Of a stretch of 64,000 nt of DNA, positions 27,205-37,000 are shown piece by piece (the stretch's first letter is position 1; each line of letters begins with the position of its first letter). Both the position numbers and the translations under genes were made by a program. Source of the DNA: Verrucomicrobiota bacterium (GTDB lineage Bacteria; Verrucomicrobiota; Verrucomicrobiia; Verrucomicrobiales; Verrucomicrobiaceae); assembly GCA_963204975.1 (NCBI GenBank), contig CAUJJC010000272.1, positions 32,402-96,401 on the forward strand, read 5' to 3'. The notes under the pieces were generated by a model. That model searched no databases. It saw only the letters and a list, made by a program, of their open reading frames with translations, and was not told the DNA's origin.

Positions 27205-28209
27205 TCATGGGGCTGAGTGCGAGGGGTTGTAAAGTGAGGAAGCCGCGAAGGTGATATTCTCCACCGAGGCCTCCAGCGACTGACGGAGCAAAGGATCGCC
27301 TGCCATTTGAGCGGTGGCCAGGAGCCGTTCGCGCAAGATGGGAGACCGGATCTCGCGCAAGGCCTTCAGCACGGGCTGCACTTGTTCAGGCGTGGCCTCT
27401 GGAAGGGTGGCATGGTGCAGCAGCGCATCGAGGCTGGACTCATCACCGATGCTGGCTAGGCCGGAGGCGGCAGCGGCCCGGAGGTCTGCATCCTGCTGTC
27501 CGGCGTCCAGCAAGCGCACCAGTGCCGGAGCGGCGGCAGAGGTGCCCACGGTTCTGATGGTGTGCATGAGACGTTCGCGGGCATCTGCCTGAATCGCGGG
27601 ATCGTGCAGCAGTTCCTGCAGGTGCAGAATCGTGTCCTCATCAGCGCTGCGAGCAATCGCATCACTCGCAGCATTGACGAGCACCGCATCACCACCGAGG
27701 GCGATCAAGGAGGTAACCAATTCGCGCCCCTCACGATCCACGCCGACATAGCCTTTGAGCGCAGCGGCGATGAGTTGCCGAGTCTCCGCATCCTTCGTCT
27801 GATGGAAGGCATCAGACAGCGCCTGAAAGGCATCGGCATGATCCATCGCGACCAAGGAGACGGCGAGTGTCTGCCTCTGCTCAGCGGTGCCGCGCTGAAT
27901 CTGATGAACGATTTCGCGGAGCTTCGTGGATCGCTCCTGGTCGTTCATTTCGCGAATCAAGCCCGGCATGTGCGGTGTGTCATGCTGCGCTGGATTTTCA
28001 GAGTGATCACTCGATGCGCCCACCTGCTCACCCATGACCACTCCGCTCGACATTGCCACGGGAGAACCCGAAGCCGTGGAGGGAGCCGCACGGGGAGGAA
28101 TCACCGGGGTCATCTCAAGCCGTGGGCCACTGTCAAACACCTGCCAACCAATGGCAAAGATGACGGGGAGGGCGGCTGAGAAACCAAGGATTGCCGTGCG
28201 AGTGGTCAT
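27205..28209 (-). CDS. HEAT-repeat membrane-anchored protein
   Basis: A 334-residue protein with an N-terminal membrane segment or signal (TTRTAILGFSAALPVIFAIGW) and, from about residue 100, a run of HEAT-like helical repeats (DAVLVNAASDAIARSADED, LQELLHDPAIQADARERLM, ALVRLLDAGQQDADLRAAAA). The ATG at 28209 is preferred: the upstream ATG at 28275 would overlap the preceding gene by 41 bases and delay the hydrophobic segment. HEAT arrays bind proteins. Its place between an exported Ig-like protein and the sigma-FHA gene suggests an anti-sigma or scaffold role, but there is no direct sequence evidence for that. Confidence 0.8.
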   Translation of the reverse strand: MTTRTAILGFSAALPVIFAIGWQVFDSGPRLEMTPVIPPRAAPSTASGSPVAMSSGVVMGEQVGASSDHSENPAQHDTPHMPGLIREMNDQERSTKLREIVHQIQRGTAEQRQTLAVSLVAMDHADAFQALSDAFHQTKDAETRQLIAAALKGYVGVDREGRELVTSLIALGGDAVLVNAASDAIARSADEDTILHLQELLHDPAIQADARERLMHTIRTVGTSAAAPALVRLLDAGQQDADLRAAAASGLASIGDESSLDALLHHATLPEATPEQVQPVLKALREIRSPILRERLLATAQMAGDPLLRQSLEASVENITFAASSLYNPSHSAP

Positions 28210-28234
28210 GGGAAGCAAAGGGGTGGAAGGTGAA

Positions 28235-28675
28235 TCACTGAATGGTAAGAGCGGCGTAGGGGAGCGGCTGGGCAAACATGTTGTTCCCCGTGAACTCGGC
28301 GATCACGATATTCCGCCCTGCGGTGGCCCAGGTGCTGACCAAGAATTTGCACCGCGCATAACCATTGGCATCTGTGTAAACAGAAGTGCCCACACGGGAA
28401 TTCGGATACGTGGGCGTTCCGAAGTAGAAGGAGATAGCGGCAGTCTGAACGCCCGCGCCATTGTCCAGACGTGTGAGCCGTGCGGTGGCAGTGACATACG
28501 TGCCCCTTCGAGCGGTCGTGGTGGAGAGTGATAGAGACATCTGCGTGGGGATCTGGTTGAGCCAGTAGGCAGCCTCAGCGGATGAGGCCGCACCTAGACC
28601 CAGGGCACCGCTAACGATGGCGGCGACGGCATTGCGGCGATTGACTGGAAGGGAGGTATCGGTGTCGGTTTTCAT
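28235..28675 (-). CDS. Small exported Ig-like protein
   Basis: A 146-residue protein with an export signal containing two arginines (VNRRNAVAAIVSGALG, cleavage near AEA), possibly Tat. The mature ~110 residues look like a single bacterial Ig-like (Big-type) beta-sandwich: SLSTTTARRGTYVTATARL, then SVYTDANGYARCKF and IVIAEFTGN. It is the first gene of the operon that continues into the HEAT, sigma-FHA, lipoprotein and kinase genes, and the 29-base promoter-like element lies about 39 bp upstream. It could be the extracellular ligand or the prime output of that system; this is inference. Confidence 0.75.
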   Translation of the reverse strand: MKTDTDTSLPVNRRNAVAAIVSGALGLGAASSAEAAYWLNQIPTQMSLSLSTTTARRGTYVTATARLTRLDNGAGVQTAAISFYFGTPTYPNSRVGTSVYTDANGYARCKFLVSTWATAGRNIVIAEFTGNNMFAQPLPYAALTIQ

Positions 28676-28714
28676 ATAGGATTGAAGTGAAGGGTGATGG
28701 AGAGGCCTTGATGG

Positions 28715-28743
28715 TTCAGGCCAGGAAGTGGGAGTTTCTTATG
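28715..28743 (-). promoter_or_regulatory. Shared 29-base promoter-like element, copy A
   Basis: On the minus strand the site reads CATAAGA, two free bases, CT, eight free bases, C, one free, GGC, one free, TGAA. Its end lies 39 bp upstream of the start of the kinase/sigma-FHA operon. Copies B and C share all these fixed positions with no change in spacing. The two blocks, about 16 bases apart, resemble the -35/-10 layout of an ECF sigma promoter. Confidence 0.75.
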
Positions 28744-28750
28744 GGCTGGA

Positions 28751-28803
28751 GAAGAAAAATCGTCGTCTCCCCGGCGGCATGCCTGCCGCCAAGGAGCGAC
28801 GAT
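28751..28803 (-). terminator. Rho-independent terminator after the 661-aa subtilase gene
   Basis: On the minus strand a long, slightly bulged stem (ATCGTCG with CGACGAT outside, CTCC with GGAG, GGCGGCA with TGCCGCC inside) is followed by a run of five T. It starts 6 bp after the subtilase stop and lies directly upstream of promoter-like copy A, separating the two units. Confidence 0.85.
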
Positions 28804-28808
28804 CAGAG

Positions 28809-30794
28809 CTAGAATTTCACGACGAGCTTGTAGGCTCCAGGACCGCCTCCGTAGGAGCGCACGCGGATGAAGTAGTAGCCACGGTCCACCTTGATCCGGC
28901 AGCGGAAGTTGCCATTGCCCGCACTGTCGTTGTTTTCAGTGAGGAGCTTGTAGTTGCTACTCGCACCACCGTAAATGTGACCATAGGTGTTGGTGCTGCC
29001 AGAGGTGTAGCAATCGAGATAGCCACTGGTCGGGCAGTAAACGCGGAAGATGTCATTGTCCCGCTCATACTCGAGGGAGCCATTGGTGGTAGAGTTCAGA
29101 GAAAGCGCCTTGTAGTTCGGAACTTCATTGGGAGCATCATCGGCGGTGATAATGCCAGTGCCTTGGACCTTGAACGTCATCGTGGGCACGCCTGGATCGC
29201 TTGTGGTGAATTTCACCAAACAGCTGTGGGTGCCCTCGCGAATGCCTGCGTAACGAATGGTCAGTGTGGTGGACTGCCCTGGGCTGAGGAGGGCCGCATT
29301 GCGAGTGACAATGGTGAAACGATCAGGATGGTCACCACTGAGATTGGCCAGGCCAAGATTGAGCCCGGAGCCGCCTTGATTCTTGATGGTGAAACTGCGG
29401 GTGATCCCTGGTGAATTGACCACCGAGATGCTGCCGAAGTCCGTGCTGTCTCCGGTCCAGGGAGTGAGGTCATTATTGGCAATCTGATTGTTATTGCCGA
29501 AGACGGCGAGCTTGGCAGGGGCTGGTTGTCCGCCCAGTGCCTTCGCCAGATTGAGGCGTCCGCCCGTCGCAGTGCGGCCATTGAACGCAGCCACTTTGTC
29601 CACCGTGGAGAGGATGCGTTGCCTGATATTCTGCCATGACTCGGCTGGAGATACGGCCCAGATCAGAGCGACCGCACCGGCGACGTGAGGTGCCGCCATC
29701 GAAGTGCCACTGATGGTGTGATAGGTGCCGCCAAGCCAAGTTGAGATGATGTCTTGCCCAGGCGCGACAAGGTCCACATCCGCACCGTAGTTGGAGAACC
29801 AAGCGAGCGTGTCCTGACGATTGGAAGCACCCACGCTGATGATGTTGGCATTGGGAAACGAGGCAGGGTAGCTCGGGCTGGTGCCAGTGTTTTTCGCATC
29901 ATTGCCAGCGGCTGCGCAGACTATGATGCCAGCGCCTTCGAGCGCATTCATCTGTGCTTCGAGGAAGGACGAGCGTCCAGTGCTGCCCCATGAGGCATTG
30001 ATGACTTTGGCTCCCATTTTTTGCGCATACTTGAGCACTTCAATGGCGTCACTGATGGACCCGCCACCGGAGGCATCAAGGAACTTGAGGTGCATGATGC
30101 GCGCCAGATGGCTGACTCCTGCACAGCCGATGCCATTGCCGCCCTGGGCTCCAATGGTGCCTGCAGTGTGTGTGCCGTGGCCATTGTCATCCAGCGGAGG
30201 ACGGGAACGATTCACCACATTGATGCCGTGAATATCATCCACGTAGCCATTGCCATCATCATCGAGATTGTTGCCCGCAATCTCACCGTGGTTGATCCAA
30301 CGATTATTCACCAGGTCGGGATGAGTGAGGTCACCTCCAGTGTCGGTATTGGCGATGACAATGGAACGGGAATCCCTGGCAACATTCCAGGCCTCGGGTG
30401 CATCAATGTCGATGTCGTTAGTCTGATGCATACCCCATTGCTGGGCGAACAACTGGTCGTTCGGAATAGCCGACGCCGTAACAAGGTAGTCCGGCTCAAC
30501 CGCATCGTAGAGACCGCTGGCGCGGTATTCTGCGATTACTTTGTCGATCACCGCCGTGGGTTTGACCTTGACCCTAACAAAGCCCACCGTGCCAAACGAT
30601 TCCACCGCGAGAGCGGCAGATCTTGTGTGAGTGCCTTGGAGAGCGGCAGCCGAAGCTGTGGCCTTAGGTTTGAGCAGGACGCGACCAGCGATGCACTTGG
30701 CACCGTTGACAGTCACGATGGCAGTTTGACTGCGCACCGAGGAGAGCGGCGCAATGGCCGCCAGTAGGATAGCGAGAGCTGTGGGGAGCTTCAT
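28809..30794 (-). CDS. Secreted S8 subtilisin-like peptidase with choice-of-anchor and PPC domains
   Basis: A 661-residue protease with a clear signal peptide (LPTALAILLAAIAPLSSVRS). A propeptide-like region precedes the S8 domain with the full catalytic triad: Asp in IANTDTGGDLTHPD (about 150), His in NGHGTHTAGTIGA (about 203) and Ser in SGTSMAAPHVAG (about 363). After this comes an HYDIN/choice-of-anchor-D-like beta domain (TRSFTIKNQGGSGLNLG, about 450-550) and a C-terminal pre-peptidase (PPC) domain (DNDIFRVYCPTSGYLDCYTS to the end). It is monocistronic with its own promoter-like element (copy B) and terminator. An active secreted protease is expected; the substrate is unknown. Confidence 0.93.
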   Translation of the reverse strand: MKLPTALAILLAAIAPLSSVRSQTAIVTVNGAKCIAGRVLLKPKATASAAALQGTHTRSAALAVESFGTVGFVRVKVKPTAVIDKVIAEYRASGLYDAVEPDYLVTASAIPNDQLFAQQWGMHQTNDIDIDAPEAWNVARDSRSIVIANTDTGGDLTHPDLVNNRWINHGEIAGNNLDDDGNGYVDDIHGINVVNRSRPPLDDNGHGTHTAGTIGAQGGNGIGCAGVSHLARIMHLKFLDASGGGSISDAIEVLKYAQKMGAKVINASWGSTGRSSFLEAQMNALEGAGIIVCAAAGNDAKNTGTSPSYPASFPNANIISVGASNRQDTLAWFSNYGADVDLVAPGQDIISTWLGGTYHTISGTSMAAPHVAGAVALIWAVSPAESWQNIRQRILSTVDKVAAFNGRTATGGRLNLAKALGGQPAPAKLAVFGNNNQIANNDLTPWTGDSTDFGSISVVNSPGITRSFTIKNQGGSGLNLGLANLSGDHPDRFTIVTRNAALLSPGQSTTLTIRYAGIREGTHSCLVKFTTSDPGVPTMTFKVQGTGIITADDAPNEVPNYKALSLNSTTNGSLEYERDNDIFRVYCPTSGYLDCYTSGSTNTYGHIYGGASSNYKLLTENNDSAGNGNFRCRIKVDRGYYFIRVRSYGGGPGAYKLVVKF

Positions 30795-31068
30795 GGGAGT
30801 AGTATGTTTGGAGTGATGAAGCCCGGCGCTGTGAGGGCGTTGTTACCAGCGTCAGCACCGGGGCTTGTGAATTCATGCCGGTGCCCCAGAGGTTCTTATG
30901 CTTTGCAGGAAAAGTTTTTCTCGTGCCTGCATTCACACCGTTTCAGCCAGTGATGGCGCGTCCCATGACAGCACATCATCCACCATGAACGCGCTCCATC
31001 CGCAGCCTTGAGACAGGCATGGCTATGATGATCTAGCCGAACACTTTTACGAGACTAACAATCCAACG
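30795..31068. other. 274-bp intergenic region upstream of the 661-aa subtilase gene
   Basis: Holds promoter-like copy B at 30873-30901. A short GGCTA/TAGCC hairpin (31021-31038) lies after the stop of the giant gene but has no U-tract. Nothing else was recognised. Confidence 0.6.
30873..30901 (-). promoter_or_regulatory. Shared 29-base promoter-like element, copy B
   Basis: Same fixed positions and spacing as copy A (CATAAGA at the 5' end, GGC-A-TGAA at the 3' end on the minus strand). Its end lies 78 bp upstream of the 661-aa subtilase start. Outside the fixed positions copies B and C also share a GGGG run. Confidence 0.75.
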
Positions 31069-34000
31069 CTAAGGCGACGGGCTGATCGTTGCCAGACCAG
31101 AAGTGGAGGGCATCCACACTGCCGTATTGCCAGCAGGCGGAACATCTGGCGTGAGATGGAATCCACGCGCCACTTGACCCGATGGTGCCTGAACCAGCAC
31201 GCCTCGAAAACTCGAAACCAGCGAGACTTCACCTGTTTGATTCAAGTTCTGGCGTCGCGTGGTCAGCGTCCCAAAGAACACACCATTCGCCGGCGTGAAG
31301 GTGAAGGTCACGGCTTGTGTGGAGCCCATCGTTGCCGTCGGACCTGGCAGCCCTCCAGCTTTCAGGGTCAGCAGTGCTTTCGCTGGTGTGAGGAAGCTGG
31401 AATGCGTGAGTTCGAGCGTGGCATTGAAGGGCTTGTCAGCGAGGCCCAGCACCCATTCGGTGGCGGCTGGCTTCGTGTATCGTGCGCCCGTGCAGCTCAA
31501 GCCCAGCGGTCCGAAGCCCTGGTAATGAACAAGCGAGTTCGTGAACCATTGCGGAATGCGCTTCCAGTGAAGATAGCCGCTCAGCGATTGATCAGAGGCA
31601 ACCGTCAGTCTGCCTGCAACAGCATCCGCCAAGGCCGACGAGTGGTAGATCGCCACCTCCCCACCAGGGCCGATGTGCGTGGTGCCGGTATAGACGACGC
31701 CGTCAGCCAGGCAGCCGCTGATCGTGACGATGCCCGCAACCGATGTGCTCAGCGTGACATAACCTTCGCCTTTGGGGCCAGGGCTCGTCAGTTCACTGCG
31801 TGCGAACGTTCCTGTGAAGAGCCCGTCACGGCCACCCGCAGTCGGCATCTTGGGCCATAGCATGAAGGACGCCTCGCTGCTTCCGAGGTTCACATGGCCG
31901 AACAAATGCACATTCCCATTCGCCCCAAAATCGAACGCAATCGTCAGAGGCACATCGCTGTAGGGCAATGTGATCGTCGCCGTCCCGATGACGATCGAAC
32001 TGCCTCGGGAGGCCATCACCCATCCGCTCACTGAATAGGAGTAGTAGCCCAAGTAGAGCTTCCCTGTCCATGACCCTGTGGGAGTGATGGTGACGTCAAA
32101 GCGTCCACCCACGCCGTTATTGATGTCCTCATCAGGATCGACGGTGCCTGTGAAAGTGCCTGCGGCTCCCGAGGGAAGGGCATCAATGGTGAAGTGCAAA
32201 TACGTGCTCACCTTCCCAGCAATATTCGCACCCGTCATTCGGCAGACCAATGGCGTGGTGATTGCCTGGAGCGGGCGTCCGGTGATCCTTCCCGTAACGG
32301 CGTTGAGCTTCAGCCCAGATGGCAGGCGGTCGATACTATAGGATGAAGGACGCACGGCCTGGGACTGATCGAAAGGTGGTGCCAGATCTGTCTCCTGACC
32401 CATCATCAAATTGACCGCTGTAGGCACAGCCGAAAGAGGCAGCGGCAAACGCATGATACGAAGGCTGTGGATGGCAGTCGGAAACGTGCCAGCCGCACAG
32501 GTCACCTCACAGGTGTAGTCAGCCTCATCTCCAGGAGCCAGCTTCCGAACGATTAACGATGCCGAAGTCGCTCCCGTGATCCGGGCATCCGTGGTGACCG
32601 GCACGCCGCCACGCATCCAACGAAACGACAGTCCTGGACCCGCCGCAGGCACGGTCATGATCACCGTTGCGCCCGGCAGTGCGGACCAGCTCCTGGCTCC
32701 CAGATCAGCCACCACCACGGGCACTTCCTGGCCCAGCGTGGTGCCAGCGCTACCCGTTACCCGCAGTCGATAAGTGCCCGCGTGAGACACGAGTGCGCTT
32801 GGGACGCCATAGGCCTGACCGATAGCGCCAGCGATGGCGAGATTGTTCTTGAGCCATTGGTAAGCAGCAGATTGTTCGGTCAACACAGGCGCTTGCAGCA
32901 GCAGCGGACGCCCGGCTTGAATCATCATCGCTGATGGCTGCGATGCGAACTGGACCTCATCATCGACAATCCGAATCACATGCTGCCGCCGGGAGCCAAG
33001 GATCGCTCCGGTGGACGGATCGCCCAAACGAAGCGTGATGCTCTCCCGGCGCTCTATCTCCATGTCCGCCGTCAGCTTGATCGCGATGACGGCTGTGACC
33101 TGGCCACGAGCAAACGAGATCGTGCCAGATGTCGTGGTCGTGTAGTCCACACCCAAGGTGGCAGGCCCTTCGAAAGTGATGGGAACCGAAAAGGCTACGG
33201 CAGGCGCAGGCGATGCCGTGACATAGACATTCACCGTGCCTGCGGACTCTGCTTTGCTCGTCTCCACCTGGGTGAACTGCACTTGCGTGACTAGCTTCAG
33301 TTGGCTGGAGATGACGTTGCTCACCGCACCCGCCTCATTCGAGCCTTTCCGCCGGATGCGGAGGCGCATCCACTGCGTGGGTGAGGTGTCGATCACGGCT
33401 GTCGAAGCCACCTCGATCAACTCCGCAGTATCGACGAGTGTCGCGGTGTCGGGTTCGCCGCTGCGCCAGTTCACAAGGTCATTTGAAACTTCCACGATGT
33501 AATCCAGATCGCTGCGCTGGCCTTGATAAAGGCGCACGCTGAGCACCAGATGGCGTCCGCCGGGTGTGAGATCACCTTCGTTGCCGACCGAAAACAAGCC
33601 GGTGCTGCTGGTGCCGGTCGTGATGGTGTCGATGCGGGCCACTGGTTGCGCACCCGTGTTGCGCACGAGTGGAGCCGTGCCGATGGCGTATTCCAGAAGG
33701 TTGCACAAACCATCGCCATCGGGATCAGCGAAGGAATCGGTGTAGAGCGGACTGGATTGCTGGCTGATGCCGAACTGCGACAACTGCCACGAGCTGGAGG
33801 CCAGCGTGGTATCATAGGACGACACGCTCATCGCCACTCCACCGAATCCGGCGACGGTGATGGGAATCGCGCTGCTGATCTCGCCATTGCCCAGCCCACC
33901 ATGCCAGTTATCCCCCCAAGCGAAGACTTCCCCTGTGTCCGAGAGCGCATACATGCAGGAAGGACTGGCGGACAGTTGCGTGATGCGAGGCAGTCCGACG

Positions 34001-37000
34001 ACGAGCGCTGCCTTGAACGGAGGCACCTGCACTGACGGTGGCAGCGCACGCCCAAGGATTCGTGGCGAATCGCCCCAGGCCCAGACGCGGCCCAGCGAGT
34101 CTAGCGCGAAGACCGCATCATTGGCGATGAACACCGACGAAATGAACGGCAGACCTGCCACCTTGCGCGGCACGGAGATGGCCTTGGCGTAGTCGTAGTT
34201 GGCCTGAGCGGCCCAGTCCACATGACCGAATTCCCATACGGAACCATCGGCGAGGAGCACCACACTTGTCGCATCACCAGCAGCTAGCTGGACCGCACCC
34301 GAGATGCTAGTCACTGGCACTGGAGTGAGACGGTCCACGATGGTGCCGTCACCGAGCTGGCCACGGCTGTTCCGTCCCCAGGCATACACGGTGCCATTCC
34401 GAGTGCGCGCCAGCGTGTGGGCACCTCCGGCGGCGACTTCAACAACGTCGGCCAATCCGTTGACGGTCACCGGCAGGCGACGGTCCGTCGTCGTGCCATC
34501 GCCCACCTGGCCGCGATGATTGCGGCCCCAGGCTTGCACCGTGCCATCGGCCAACGCTGCCACGGCATGATGCGTCATATCAGAGAGTTCGTCTTCGCCG
34601 CTGCTGGCGGAATAGGAAACGACGGTGCCTGCCACGGGCACTTGTCCAGCGAGTTCCGGTGAGGAGGGGCCAGTGCCGAGTTCCTCCACTGGCAGACCGA
34701 GTTCGCCATACCGATTCCAGCCCCAGGCCCAGAGGGTGCCATCGGGCTTTCGAGCGAGCGTGAAGGGCGTGTTCCGATGGGCGGCCACGGCCGACTCCAT
34801 GGCTGGGAATCCAGTGAACGGCTGTGGTTTCATCTCCTCGGGGCTGTTGCCCTCCCAGGCTCCGCCCCACGTCACCCAGGTGCCGTCGGTCTTGCGTGCC
34901 ATGCCGTTCCAGAGCGGGGCCATCCGGTCGATTTGGCTCAGCCCTTCGATCCGCGCAGGTATGGCCCGAGTGCTGGAGACGCCGTTGCCAAGCTCTCCAG
35001 CCACGTTCCTGCCCCAGGTCATGATTTGGCCGCTTCCGGTTGTTAGGACGGTGGAGAAGCGATTGCAGGCGAAGGAGCCCACGCCCTCGGTGAAGTCATA
35101 GGGCAGACGCTCCGGCGCGATCCAGGATGGGTTCGGACCCCTGCCCAGACTGCCGAAGAGATCGTCTCCCCAGGTCCAGATGTCTCCTGAGGCATCCATC
35201 GCGACGGCGAACAACTCACCAGCGGAGATGTAAACGATGTCACTCAGCGCCTCGAACTGACGGGGCTCACGAGCTTCTTCAGGCCAGTGACTGGAAGGCC
35301 CCGCCCCCATGCCACCCCAATACCACACCGTGCCGTCTTCACGCACAAAGTAGGCCGTGTGTCTGTCTTCATACGGCGAGAGGGTGCTGGCGATGAAGGT
35401 CACCTCGGTCAGGTTGGGAATGGGCTGCGGCACCGTCACTGGCATATCGGTGAACTGGTCGTTGCCCCACCACAGGACCGTTCCATCAGCCCGAATCGCA
35501 AAGGATCGGTAGTGCCCCGCAAAGACCATCACGGCATCCGTGATGCCCTGCACTTTGACAGGTGTCCGGGATGAAATAGTGGTGCCATTGCCCAACTGTC
35601 CTTCTTCGTTCTTGCCCCACGCATAGACACTGCCGTCCTGATTGGCGATGACGACGTGACCATCGGCCGCAGCAATCCAGATCGCCTGCGGTTGTGATCC
35701 TGAATCCCACAGACCTGTCACTTGCACGGGCTGACCACTCTGTCCAAAACCGCCATACAGGCTGCCACCAAAGCCCCACACCGTGCCGTTGCTGCGAAGC
35801 ACATAGGAGGCATCTCCCTGGGCGGCCACCATGATGGCATCGTCGATGCCGGGCACGATCACAGGCAAAGGGCTCTCCGCTTCGGGCCATCCATAAGGGC
35901 CAGCCTTCGGGCCGTTCGGGCCGAGCTGTCCATGTCGATTGCTGCCCCAGGCGAAGACCTGCCCTCCATAAATCGCCAGCGTGTAGTCGTTGCCTTTGGC
36001 CACCCGTCCGGCCATCCCCTGCCCGATGGCCATCGCACGCGTCGTCTCCCCCACACCACCGGTGCTGCCGCCGCTGCCCACGAGGTTAGGGGCGTAGAGG
36101 CGGTCCATCACCTTGGCCAAATCCAGTCGCCCGCCAGACAGGCACTTGCCCTTCAGCTTGGTCGATGGCAGCGCCTGCTCGATGATGATCTGGCGTGCCT
36201 GCCGCTCATCGAGGTCTGGTGCCCACATGCGAAGCAAGACCGCTGCACCGCTGACGAAAGGTGCCGCGCCGCTCGTGCCATTGCGTGCCTCATACGTGGT
36301 GCCGCCTGCGCGTGCGCCCCAGATGGTGGTGCCACCCGCAAAGATGTCCACGGTCAGAGCCCCGTAATTGGTCCCGGCTCCTCCCCAGACACTGGGTGCA
36401 TCGGTGGCATCACAGGCACCCACGCTCAAGACGTAGCCACTAGGCACGCAAGCTGGGAAGACGGGGAAACGATCACAATTGGCCTTCGAGTTTCCGGCAG
36501 CAGCCACATGAAGCACTTTGTAGGAGACAGGTTCCACCGGGTTGGAAAACGTCAGCGGCGTCGCCGTGCGGGCGAGGGTGGTGTAGTTGCTCAGTGTGAT
36601 GCTGTTGCTGCCGAGGAGCGTGATCACCGTCTTCGCGGGAATCCCGCTGCCTGTCACCGTCATGCCCACGCGCAGCTTGGCGAGTTCCATGGCACTGCCT
36701 TGGGCGATAATGACATTCTTGTCCTTGGCGAAGGTGGAGGTCAGCCCAGACGGCAGCGGGTCGAGGGTGAGGCGGGAATTGTTGATCACATTGAAGAGCG
36801 CCCGTGAGTAGCCCTGCCCTCCCCAGCTATGATTGCACACGGCCACCTGCTGGCTCTGGAGGTTGAGGCGCTGCACGCAGTTCAGGGCACCGATGGCCGC
36901 GTCATAGGTTCCGTAGGTGCCCACGAGCCTTTTCGTTTTCAGATCGTAGAGGCCTTTGATGATCTTGAGCGGAAACAGCTTCACATTCCAGGCCACGCCG

